From: Prorocentrum cordatum
Lineage: Eukaryota > Sar > Dinophyceae > Prorocentrales > Prorocentraceae
Length of the DNA: 64,000 nucleotides
Assembly (NCBI GenBank): GCA_963575745.1
Contig: CAUYUJ010018704.1
Span: forward strand, 222,634-286,633
Direction of reading: 5' to 3'
Every line of letters starts with the position of its first letter. Position 1 is the stretch's first letter. A program made the translations under genes and the position numbers. Shown in pieces: positions 44,001-56,000 of this stretch. The notes under the pieces were generated by a model that searched no databases, had not been told where the DNA came from, and saw nothing but the letters and a program-made list of their open reading frames with translations.

Positions 44001-47000
44001 GCTGAGGCTGAGGCTGAGGCAGGCTGAGGCTGAGGCTGAGGCTGAAGGCAGACTGAGGCTGAGGCTGAAGCAGGCTGAGGCTGAGGCTGAGGCAGGCTGA
44101 GGCTGAGGCTGAGGCAGGCTGATACTGAGGCAGGCTGAGGCTGTGACTGCGACTGCCGCTGCCACTGCGACTGTCATCGCGAATGCGACTGCGACTGCGA
44201 GAACAGCAGAACTCTACAACTGGATTCTCATCTGAATCTTAAGGGGAATGCTTCCATATATGCTTCTACACATCGCTGTTAGGTTGCTTTGCCGGGATAA
44301 TTTACCTAACAGCGTAGACTGATACTGAGATGGTCGGGGTGGTTACGATCTAGATAGCTGGATTCTATGGAGTTAGCTAACGCTTAGGGGCTTTAACAAC
44401 CAGGACACTATGTCAGATATAATCACATATACACATGTAGAACTAAAGCGTTTCGAAGGGAGGTTCAGGAGGATAGCCAACTAGGATAGGGGGATAGTCT
44501 ATCTGGGCTATCTTAATTACGATGATGATGAATGTTGTTTATAACTTGTTTGTTTCTTCACTAGCTAAGCCCTTTGGGGGGCAGGCGGCGCTCCGCCGCG
44601 AGACGTCTTGCATAGCAAGGGGGACAGGCGGCGTTCCGCCGCCAGGCGTGTTGCATACAACAAACATGCATGTGCTTGCAGCCTGCGCAGTTAGATCGCA
44701 CAAACAAATCACTGAGGCCGTGCGTCATTTTCAACATCATGAGCAAGGCGTGCGTTTCACCTCTCTTCAACTCCAGAAGTCTCAAGGCAAGGCATGCGCT
44801 TTCTGAAAGTGCAACACTACCTACATCAGTTCACTGCCCTTCCGAAGTCGTGCCTTCTCCTCTTCCTCCCCCGAAAGAGACACGGGTCAGCATCGACCAA
44901 TTGTCCGCCTGAGTGACGGTGCAAGTATGATTTGCGAGACCTCGCCGACGCCAGCCTTCCTGTAAATGCAAGGCTCCACGATGCAGTCTGACATCATGAG
45001 CACTGGGCTTTCGGCAACTAAACATTTCGCAACAGACCCTGAAACCTCGAGTTCGGCCCATTGTGATACACCCGACATGCAAACCCCTTGCACTGCACAA
45101 TGGAAAACTACCTGCCCGAAACAAGGCCTACTACCACGCAAAAACACAACGACGTCGCTCACTTTGACCCGCCTGTGACGGATGTACATCTTGTTGGACG
45201 TCAGCACTTCGGTATCAAGGGCTTTCCCAAGAGACCCCAGCACGGTTCCCAGCATGTTCTTAGGGGCGGGCCTCGGGTCGACGAGGCCGACGGCGCCTAT
45301 AGGCGTGTGGAGGTCCCACAAGTGTTGAAGCGTAACCTGCTCCATGAGGCCGCGACTGTATCCAGTCAGGTTATGCCTGGGCGTCGCGAACCTCTTGAGG
45401 CACCTGTGCTTCCTCTCCATGAGGAAGCACGATGGCAAAATGCCATGTTTGGCCAACTGCAGCGCAAGATGTGTGAGATAATGAAACTTTGGAAGCCACA
45501 GTTCGCCACTATAGCAAACGAGATGCAACTTTAAATGCTTTGTGATGGCGTCTTGGAGCTCCTTGGGGCTGACAGTTCCTGAGTTCGCAATCGTCAACAA
45601 ATCCAGCGCATCGCATAAGGCGACCCCGCATATGCACTCCTGGCGGCAATGACCTGACGGCCACACAACACTTAAAAGGTACTTGCGCAGAACTGGCGCG
45701 CAACTCAGCATGGAGGACGCGTCACCAGACGGAGAATTGTCAGAGTGATTCGCACACACATCCTTCCCCGACGAATAGCACCCTGGCCAAGACCACATGT
45801 CTAAATATCTATTGAACGCTGCGCCACCGAACCCAAATTGAGCCAATCTCGAAAGTAACTCTGTCACCTCTTTTGGAAACGCACCCCCAATGAAATATGA
45901 ATGCATCCAGTCCCATGCCCACGTCTCTGAGAGGTCGACCCCTAAATCGGGGCTCTGCATCATGCCTGTAGGTATGTAGTTATATCCCAGCAACGTTTCC
46001 AGTTTCCCCAACAACGTTTTTTTGACCGCTATCATATAGGCCTTTCAAGCGATGCTGAATTTCCATCAACGCTGCGTGTGAATGAAACCTGTATTTTGAC
46101 ACATCTACTTCGGTTGACGGCACGAGGAAGTTGTTTGGACATGGCAGCAATGACGATTTGAAGTTGACAATGTTGGAGCACAGGCCACATATTTTGTGTC
46201 CTGTTGCGCCCATGGCCCCTGTTGTATATTTGAATGCCCGCTCGTCTTGCACAATTAAGAAAATCTTCCCATACACAACGCGTGGAGACACCTCTCCAGG
46301 TAATTGGAGAAGGACCCCTTCACGAATGTCATTGGGGGCTTTCGTGAAAAATTCAACTGCGTATCTGAATAACTCGCTCATGCCTCCAGGCAGGCACTTC
46401 ACAGTGTCTGAAGTCGGGGCTGTGATCGTGTTCCATGCCAGCTCGTCTGAAAGTGCTGGGTATTGGAGCTCCCTCCAGCTCCAATAGACTGCCTGCATGG
46501 CGCGTGTATTGTGGTCCTTGAGCGCGTTGCCAGGGACCACCTCGTCCGAATATAACATGATACTCATGAAATTGGACGAGCGGTCCAGGGAAGACTTTAC
46601 CAAACCAGCATATGACGGGCTCTCCTTGCACGCGGCCTCTATCCAACCAAACGGGTGTTGAAACGTGATGTCCAGCTGTATTGGCACTCCTTTCTTGTTC
46701 GCTCCATCGTAATACTTTGTCTGAAGAAGAGGGCCGTGGCTGGTGTTCTGGAACGCCACTTGTTGCCTGTGCCTCCTTTGCGTCGTAGTCGAAAAGTGCT
46801 CTGGAATGGGATGGTCTCGCAGCTGCTTCAACAGACTGCACAATGCCGAAGATGTTATGTGGCTATACCTCCCCAGATCTACCAATCTGAGCTTTTTCTG
46901 TGGGCGGTCAGAAGCTGCGGTCATCCCCAAGAGATCGTTTGAGCCCAAATGGCTACGCTGATGGTGATGGTGGTGATGCCAATGGCGTGAACAGCAACAT

Positions 47001-50000
47001 TGCTTATCGTGGTGGACTGGCCATTTACGTAAGTGTATCAGTTATCACGCGTGTTCATTTGGTGCGATGGCGAGGGCAATATCGATGACGATGGTCATAG
47101 GCATAGGGTGCATGCTTTGATTGTTGGATCGTTTGACAGCTGTTTGCTATGTTGCTCCTGTTGTGCTGCTGTGCTATACTGATGCGTGACGGCCTCATGA
47201 CTGATGCTGTGCTATATTGGTGATGTGCTATACTGATGCTGTGCTATACTGATGCGCGGTGTCCCACACCTAGGAGACTGGGGGCATGGGCCAACGGTCG
47301 GTGAGGCGGTCAATCCGAGAATCGTTGGGAGGTCGAGGTCAATTGGTGTCCCACCCAAGCTTCCTCTTTAGATTTTGCACCCGAAGCTTCAATGTCTGTG
47401 TCCCCTGAGGCGCGAACTAATCGCTCGAGAGACGGCGCGATCCTGCGTGAGACTATCTCCTTGCAATCCCCGATGCCAGGAAGACAGAGCCAAACAGTGA
47501 AAGAGGAGACGAGTGAGTGACACTCCAGAACGAGGGATAGGGAAGGGGGACGGATACGACGGGGGCTATAAAGAAAACGTGCGGTGATGCATGTCGGACT
47601 CTCTATACTTACACGGCTAGAGAAGGGGCGTGAGAGAGGGAGGGGGACAGGGGAGGGATCAAGAGGGAGAGATGTAGAGAGAGAGAGAGAGAGATTGCAC
47701 GCACGACGGCATATACGTTCCACGGTGGGTGAACGGGAGAGGGCGAGAGGGAGAGAGCGAGCGGGAGTTAGAGAGAGAGGGAGCGCTACGAGTTGCCAAC
47801 GTTCACATGCCTCTAGCACATTCAACCACTCACGAGTGTCCAATCTACTTATTGCCGTGCTTTGCGTACACAGCCTTTGCCGCTTTGTAGGCCGCCGCTG
47901 CTGCTTGCTTCTGCCCCTCTGCCGACAAACCCTTCTCAGCGGCCAGCTTCCTCCCCCGCGCAGCTGCCCGCGTAGTGAACGCCCCCTCGGTCCTGCCTTT
48001 GCAGTCGGACGGCACGAGGAAGGGTTTGAAGTTCAGCGTATCCACGCCTCCCCGTTAGCATGACGAGATGGACAGGAGAGCGCAGACAGGGGGTGACGGC
48101 GCGAGGGGACACGACAGCAACATTGACGGTCAGGATCAAACATCAATACTTTCGTTGGTCACATGGTCAAACGACGGTGGCGAGGCAAACGGGCGAGAAG
48201 ACAATTGCGCTTCGTGTGTTGAGAGGTTTGTATGGTTCATGGCCCTCCATCTTTCGTAGTGGGGGTTCCTCTTCCGTCCTTCCTTCTATCGTCTCTTCCT
48301 TCCTGGCCCCTCCATCCTCCCTCCCTCCAACATCCCTTCCCCCTCCCTTCTCCATCGTCTCTCTCCTCCCTCCCTCCTCCTGCTCTTCCTCTCCTCCATC
48401 ATTCCTCCGTCCTCTCGTCCCTCATCCCTCCCCTCCTCCTATCCTCACCGTACCTCCCATCCGCCGTCAAGCGCACTCTCTGATCAAGCTTCGTGCATGC
48501 GTGCACATGTGCGTGCTCCAATGCGTGCGCCCGTTCGGCGATGCGCGCGTGCGTAGCCCATTGCTTCTCAACTGCCCTCACTATTGTTCATGGCCCCACT
48601 GCCCCAAGCCCTTCTCTGGCTTAACCGTGCTCTTCGCCGTCTTCGCGACGCTGGGGCTGGCCGAGTCCTTCGCCTTGGCCTTGCCCTTCGCCTTGCCCTT
48701 CATCCCCTTCCCAGTCGAGGGCTTGGCCTTCGCCTTCGCCTTCGCCTTGGCCCGCTCCGCCGCCCCTTCCGCTGCCTCGAGCATCTTCTTCTCGAGATCT
48801 GCCACGTCGTCCGACGCCATGCCGTCCACGATCGCCGAAGGGGCAGGGCTCTCTGCGAAGGGCCCCCCTCCAGGGCTGCCGCTGAACGCCGTGGTAGGGC
48901 TGCCAGCGGCGTCGATCGCTGAACTCCCGCTCGTGGTCATGGCCATGGCGTCGCTGGACTGGGCAGGCTTCTTGCCAGTGAAAACCAAGCCTGGAATGAG
49001 CTCCTCCTCACGGCGGCCGCTTGGGGGGGCGCGGCCGTGTTGCTGGATCATGTGGTAAGCCATCATCGCCATCTGCATCGGGTCTACGTTGCCGAACGGG
49101 TAGCTTGCTTGGCTCGGGGCGGCCAGCTGCAATTGATGCACGGGCATGGAGGGGTGCTCTCGTGTAGCCTCGACCTTCAGGGCGGTGGCTGTCGTCCGTA
49201 CAAAGACTGTCTGGACGATTTGCTCAAGGCCAGTCCACGCCGTCAGCACAGGATGCTCGTCTCCGTAGGCCCGCTTGAACTCGGGTTTGTCGAGGGACGT
49301 GGGGTCGTCAGGGTACCTCTTGCGGTGCGGGAATGGAGACTTGCCGAGCGTGGAGTCCATGGTCTTGATGCACGTCTGGAACTTCTTGGCCAGGGGCTGC
49401 TTGTAGCTCGCGCTCAGGGCGTCGTTGTCCATGTCGGGGCTGAGAAGTATGATAATCCCAGTCGCCCTCTTCAGCAACTGGTTCCCATGGCACGTGATGC
49501 CGAGGGCGTGCATCCTCGTGCTCATGATCCTGATCTTGGGATCTACACCGTGGTCAGGCGATTGGACGAAGTCGATGTCCGACTGTGTGAAGTAGTGTTG
49601 CAAGTAGTCGTTCACCTGCTGGCTCCTCGCACCCTGTACCCTGGAGCCGTTGACCCCTGCAGCTGTGCGCATGGCGTTCTCGTTCAGGGCGTTTGCCAGC
49701 TGGACCTTCTGATCTGGCGTAAACGTCGAAGTCGACACCTGCGTGGAGACAGCCGTGGCCACAGCGTGATCGACCCCGTCTGCGTTGAAAAACTCCGTCG
49801 CCAATTGGTTAGCCTGACTGGCGAGGAGTGAGTCGAGGGGCAGGCCGCTGGACGCTTGAGCAGCAATGTAGTGGGTCCGCTGCTGCAGGATGCTGCACAG
49901 GCGCTGAGCCACGAGGGGGACATCTGTCGCCATGGAACGGCGCGCTGCGAGAGGCAACGAGCAATGGGGCCAGGCGTCGGGGGCAATCGGAAAACCAAGC

Positions 50001-53000
50001 TCGGTGTCCTCAAAAAATGTGCTACGGACAATGGCAGCAGAACGGTTGACGATTGCGGTCGTCAGTTGGCCCTCTGTGCGAACGAAATGCGGTGTCTGCA
50101 ATGGCTCGGTCGGCAAACCCACGCGCGCTTGTTCTGGATCAAAGCTCGGGGCTGGGGCACGTCGACAGAGGCGTTCGGGGGGTTGGGCGGTGAAGAGTGA
50201 TGGGCGAAGCGGGGCAGAGGGCGATAGTAGAGGGGCATGCTGCGTCGAAACATGGCGACTGCCGACGCCTGTTGGGCGACCTAGTAGAGATGTAATGGGC
50301 AGCTCATGGATGCCCGACCGCTGCGGTTGCAATGATTGCCTGTTCGCTCGAGTTGCCAGTGGGCATCTCAAGCCTCTCGCGCGAACCCCCCACGGGGATC
50401 TCAAGCCCTCGCTCGAGTTGCCCCTGGGCAGTTCAAGCGAGAGGCGTTGTCAATCATAAAGAAATGAATATGATCGTTCACCCCGCTCGCTTGAGATGCT
50501 CCTGGGGGGTTCAAGCCAGAGGCTTGAGATGCCCACGGGCAACTCGAGCATACGCTTGAACTGCCCATGGGGGTCTCAAGCCAACGGCGTGCGCGAGCTG
50601 AAACCAACCGCTGATCTCAAGTACGAACGGCGTCCAACCTCGAACGACCCCTAAACGAGCGCATGTTTCAACTCACGACGTGCGTAACTGGTCTATCGGA
50701 CGGCGTCGGCCCCCGTCAACTACGAGCGACGCCACCCCAAGGCGCGCGCTCCACCCTGCTGCGCTAATTCAAATGCACGCTTCAACTTGACGCCCACAGA
50801 AGCACAGCACCTCTACACCCAGCGATCAAGCATACGAAAAACGTGCACGCATGCCATAGCGAGCCTGAAACACTGACAACGACTGCAGCCGATACTCGTA
50901 CGCATCTACCCCACAGAGGGCACATGGTTGTGAAACTTGGCGTACACATCCTCCAGCACCGCAGCGAGCACATCGCACTGGGCCTGCACCTGCTGGTGGT
51001 CGTAGGGGACTGGCTTTGGCACAGCGAACGACTTTTGTACCCACTTGCTCAACTGAATGTTGTAGTAGTATGTCGTGACAGAATGCCTGTATGCCACCCC
51101 TTGAACGTGTTCGTGTGATATGGTCGGTGTCCATTTGGCAGTAGCCGAGCGAGCTGGGGCCTTTTTGAGAAGAGCAACGTTCTCAGACGTAAGTTCAACC
51201 CACAACATGCTTCGATCTGACGCTGTCGTCAGGACAGCAATCGATTCGGTCGTGCCATCTGCAAGTGGCACTGTCAGCTCAACGTAGGCGGGGATCTCAT
51301 CTTTGAGCTCTCTCTTTGGTCGCTTATTCTGCGGTGGGGACTCGCGGTCTTGGTCCAACAGCTGCTTTGGTTTGTAGTCGACGCCCTTCATCAGATCCAC
51401 GCTCGCTGCATTGCGAGCTTCGATGAGGTAGTCAACCATGCCCCATTGTTTGTTCACCAGCTTGGACAGTTTGGAATCCTGCTTATCGATTGGGACGAAA
51501 TAGCGCCCCGACGTAGACTCTTCGACTTGCTTGACCACCCACGACGCAGACGGGCTCGGGACAGTGCCCTCAGCTGCCACCAACGTCCAACCATGACTGA
51601 TCGATGCCATTCGTATCTGGTGGCGGGAAGCAGCAGGACAAATGGAGGACCGACGATTGCCAAGGTATGCATTAAAGCCAAAATGCTACGGCTGGAATCG
51701 GGAACACCAAACACCTCTATTTGTTGTTTATGGTTGTTTGGTGTTTAAGTGTTTGTGCGAGCTTGTTCATTTATAGTTTGCATGGGTTTGTGATTGATCC
51801 GAGGGGCTCATGTGCGACAGCTCTTTTTCGGATGCCCAGGTTAGACAGCTGTGTTCCGCCGCGGCTTCGGGCAGCGCGCTGCCCATTGTCGCGCAGCGGA
51901 GGACAGCTGTCCAACTTTGGCGTCCAAAAACAGTTGGACGGCGGTGGCGGTGGCCAGCGATGGGGACACTGGATCATTCCTCATAGGGGGGACTGTATTG
52001 AGGATTGGGAGAGGGGGAGACACGCCGAACAGTGGTGACGCCTCTATTCCCAGCTCCCCCCGACCCCTCGTGACGCTCCCACCCCTTGCGACGGCAGTGC
52101 GTGTTTGCGTTGGTAGCTGGTTGATTGATCACGGCCTCCAAGTGTTGTCCGAGTTGCCAACCGAAAAAATCAGCCTCGCTCCTCTCCCTCCTCCTCTACT
52201 CCACCACCTACCTTTTCTGTCTTGTCGTCGTCTCCTTCTCCCTCACGCTCCTCCTTTGCCCACCCAAGCCCTCGACTTGGCTCAAATGCGTTGTTACGAA
52301 CGAAGCAGGCGCTAGAGGTGCGCCTCTGCAGAGCTGCACGTGTCAGACTCGCGGCGCGATGCGTTGACCCACGCTCTCACACGACAGAACATCGCACGAT
52401 GCGATTGCACGCGCCGAGCGCTGCAAGACGCCCACCCTGCTCCAGCCCATCGCAGGGTCAAACGATATATCGACGATGAGTTTGGATTTCCCCCTCCCTT
52501 CCTCCCTCCTCCCCCCCCCGTGCCAGTGGTGGGCTGAAGTATCGGAGCAGGCACTGGGCAAGAGAAAAATGCAGTGCCCTTCCCAACATGCTGCACTCAT
52601 GCGAGTGCTGCGTGGGCACCAGGTGCCGAGCTGTTCGGCGTGCAACTAGGCTTTGCGAGATTTTGGGGCCTTCGGCTCGCCCGTGGAGGCCCTCTTCTTG
52701 GGGCTCTGGTCCGGGCTCGCACCCTCAGTGCGCTTGGCCGTTGCGATCCTGGGGTCGGCTAGCTTCTGAAACAGCTCATCGCCCTTGGCGATCTTCCTAG
52801 TGTTTACCAAAACTGGCACCTTTAGCGTACAACCGTAGAGCAAACATTCACGGTCCATGCGCATCTCAACGTGCTTAGGTGCCATGTTGGCAAGCGTGGC
52901 GTCCAGTGTCCCAGCGACGCAAAAAAAAACGGAACGATGAAGTACTCTGGATCCTTAGCGTTGTCCGAGCCGTCTCGCGAGCCGTCCTGTGGAAGGTCGC

Positions 53001-56000
53001 ACTTAGGAACTAAAAACAAATGCTGGGGCTAGCTCTGCAACGCGGGGGCTCCAAGAATCGGAACGGCCGTAGACGGGAGAGTGCTGCCTAAACCAACAGT
53101 GGAGCACAAAGGGACGAGCACGCACTCTCCTGGCCTGTACGGCATCTCTGCGATCACGGACTTCGCCCCTTTGGCAAGCACGATGGTGACCGACACGTCG
53201 GGCTCGTGCTTAGCGAAGAGGTCGGCCACGGCAATTCGCGCCTGCATGCGGCGCGGAGAGGGGCGGATCGGCGTGGACGGACAAGGTGTGGACGGGATGT
53301 GGGAGGGTGCGGGGACAGAGCGTAGGACACGGCCGCATAGTGGCGACGTACACTCACCGAGAGCAGCGCTCGACCTCCGCAGATCCTCCTATTCTCCTCA
53401 CCTCCCTCACGCATGCACACGAAAGACAAACACACGTGCTGGTAGGGATCAGCACTGGCCCAAGTGCTGATCCCTACCAACATCGTCGAAACCCACGGTC
53501 TCTCATCTCTTCAGCTGTGAGAGTGTGCTCTCGGCTGATGCCGTGCCTCCTCCTCCTCCTCCTCCTCCTCCTTCGCCTCCTCCTCCTTGTCATCTTCCTC
53601 CTCTTTGTCCTCCTGATCTTCCTCCTCCTCCTCCTGCTCCTCCTCCTCTTCCGCATCCTCCTTCTCGTGCTGCTCCTCCTCCTCCACCTCCTCCTCCTCT
53701 TCCGCCTTCTCTTCCTCCTCCTCCTCCTCCTCCTCCTCCTCCTCCTCCTCCTCCTCCTCCTCCCCGTCACCCTTCCTCTCCACCATCTGCCGTTGCTATC
53801 TTGGCCCAAGCGCGCCTGCGCCTTCAACACCTCGTTGAAGACATCCTTGTGCTGCAAGGCGCTGCGCCAGCTGCTCGTGGGCCCTACGGGGATCTCGAAC
53901 TTCTCGGGCAGCTCCTGCACCTGTCCGCGCACGCGGGCGCGGCGGAACGGCAAGGGCGTGTGATTGGGATGAGGAGGAGGAGGAGGAGGAGGAGGAGGAG
54001 GAGGTGAAGCGAGAAGAGGAGGAGGGGGAAGGATGATGATGATGAGGAGGAGGATAGCACTGAGGATGAGGATGAGGATGACGAGGATGAGGTGGAAGAT
54101 GATGAGGAGGAATCAGAGACGGGGAACCGAAGAAGAGGAGGGAGTGAAAAGGTGGACACGGAGCGGTCGGGAGGATGATGAGGAGCAGGAGGAGGAGGAG
54201 GAGGAAGAGGATGCGGAGGAGGAAGAGGAGCAGGAGGAGGAGGAGGAGGAGGAGGAAGGGGCGGGACAGGAGGAGGGGGAGGAGGGGGAGGTAAAGGAGG
54301 AAACGGGGGAGGACGATGACGACATAAGAGAATGGTTCGAGCCTTGTACTCGTCGATGAGCTTGCCCGTGATCAGTGACAGCTTGTTCTTGGCCTTGGCC
54401 TTGCCCCTGCCCTTGCCCTTGGGCGGCGCAGGGTGGGTGCACTCGAGGTGGACGGTGCAACCCGTGATCTCGACGATCTGGTAGACCATGTTCCCGCCAG
54501 CCTTCGGCACAACGTTGACGCCGACCTCGAACCCGAGCTCCGCGACCATCTTCGCGTCGAGGGCGACCGACCCTCCAGACCCGACAAACTCCACGAAGCC
54601 AGACGCCACAGCTGAAGCTGAGGCCGCGGCAGCGTCCGTGGTCTCCCACGGCACCTTCTTGCCAGCAGCGCTTGGGTGAGCGGCACACAGCTCCTCCATG
54701 AATTTGGCTTTGATATCGTCCAGCGTCCCGAAAACCTTCCGACCTTTAGCTCTCTTGCCCATCACCATCATCACACAACGAACGTGCAAATCGCCTGAAA
54801 CTTTGGTGGCCGTCGCTGGTGGCAAACCCTGGATCGTCTTGAGAAACTCGTCCACCTGGTCGAAGAAGACGCTGCATTCCATGACCCGCAGGTGCTTCGT
54901 GCCTGTGTGCTGCAGCTCGGAGAGGTCGGTGGCGGTAACTAGGTTGGACACTCCATCTTTGCAGAACGAGTCTGGCGCCACGAGGCCCGCCTTGAGGCAA
55001 GCAATGACCCATCGTGGAGCGGAAGCGAGTTGAGCTTGCGCCAGTGCCGCGAAGGTCTTGGGGGAGATGTCCCTCCTCTGGTCACCGATGCACTTGGCGT
55101 AGTCGACGATCTCGTTGAGAAATCTGCCGTCCTCACCTCCGCTCCACTTCTGAACGAAGCTGCACATGCTGGAGGCACAGCCCAGGAGCTCAGGCTGAGA
55201 CCTCTCCACTCGGGCTGCGATGCCATCCCAGTCAGCGTTCTTCGTCATCTTCACGTTTGTTGCAGCCAACTGGGGTCAGCGGCAAGGAAAACGCATGCTT
55301 CGGCCACCGCATGTCTTCTGGGATGTATGGTTTCAGCACGCAGTGCGGCGTTCTATTCATCGAGTTTGTGGGCGAGGGGGGGGGTCTGGCGCTGACCGAA
55401 GCATGCATTTCTTCTTGCCGCCGAACACCTTGTGGATGTGTTGCAGCGTTTGAATCTTGGACTGGTGGCGGTACGACGCGTGCGTGTCGTTGAACGCTTG
55501 CTGCAACAAGGATGGTAATCCAGGAAATTTAGCTTCCACCTCCCATTTGATCACTAAGAAGTCCATGCCCTGCGCCATTGGGATGCCGTAGGACGACGCC
55601 ACACCGAGAACCAACTCTTTAGAAATAGTGCCGTCTGGTAAACATATGGATGGATTCAAACCCTTGGCGCCGAAGAGCACGCATCTCACGGTAGCCATAG
55701 TGTGGGACGAAGCAACGGTCAAGTATTTAAGATCCGAATCTTTGAAGCCAGCTAGATAACCATTGCTGCGTTCCACCAAATCTCGATTGAACTCGAATGC
55801 ATCGTCGCCTGTCGCTCCAGGTGCTCTCTCGAAACACGTAGCTTGCCTGCATTCCTCGGGGTCGAATCCAGAAGCCAACAAACGGTCCAGCAAGCCGTGT
55901 ACATCTGCAATTTCCAACCCGATCCCCCAACGATTTGAGCTGTGTGTCCCTACGAACTGTGGCAACAACTTCTGATGATACGCCAATCCTTTCTGAATGA

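Noticed and set aside
47510-47843. N-terminal extension of the ORF ending at 47,310
   Set aside because: It runs through (GA)n and similar low-complexity sequence.
48218-48242. A further spliced-leader relic on the minus strand
   Set aside because: Only about 15 of 24 positions match with several gaps, and no ATG follows in a useful frame.
49037-49831. A 264-aa plus-strand ORF
   Set aside because: Antisense shadow of transposon gene 4.
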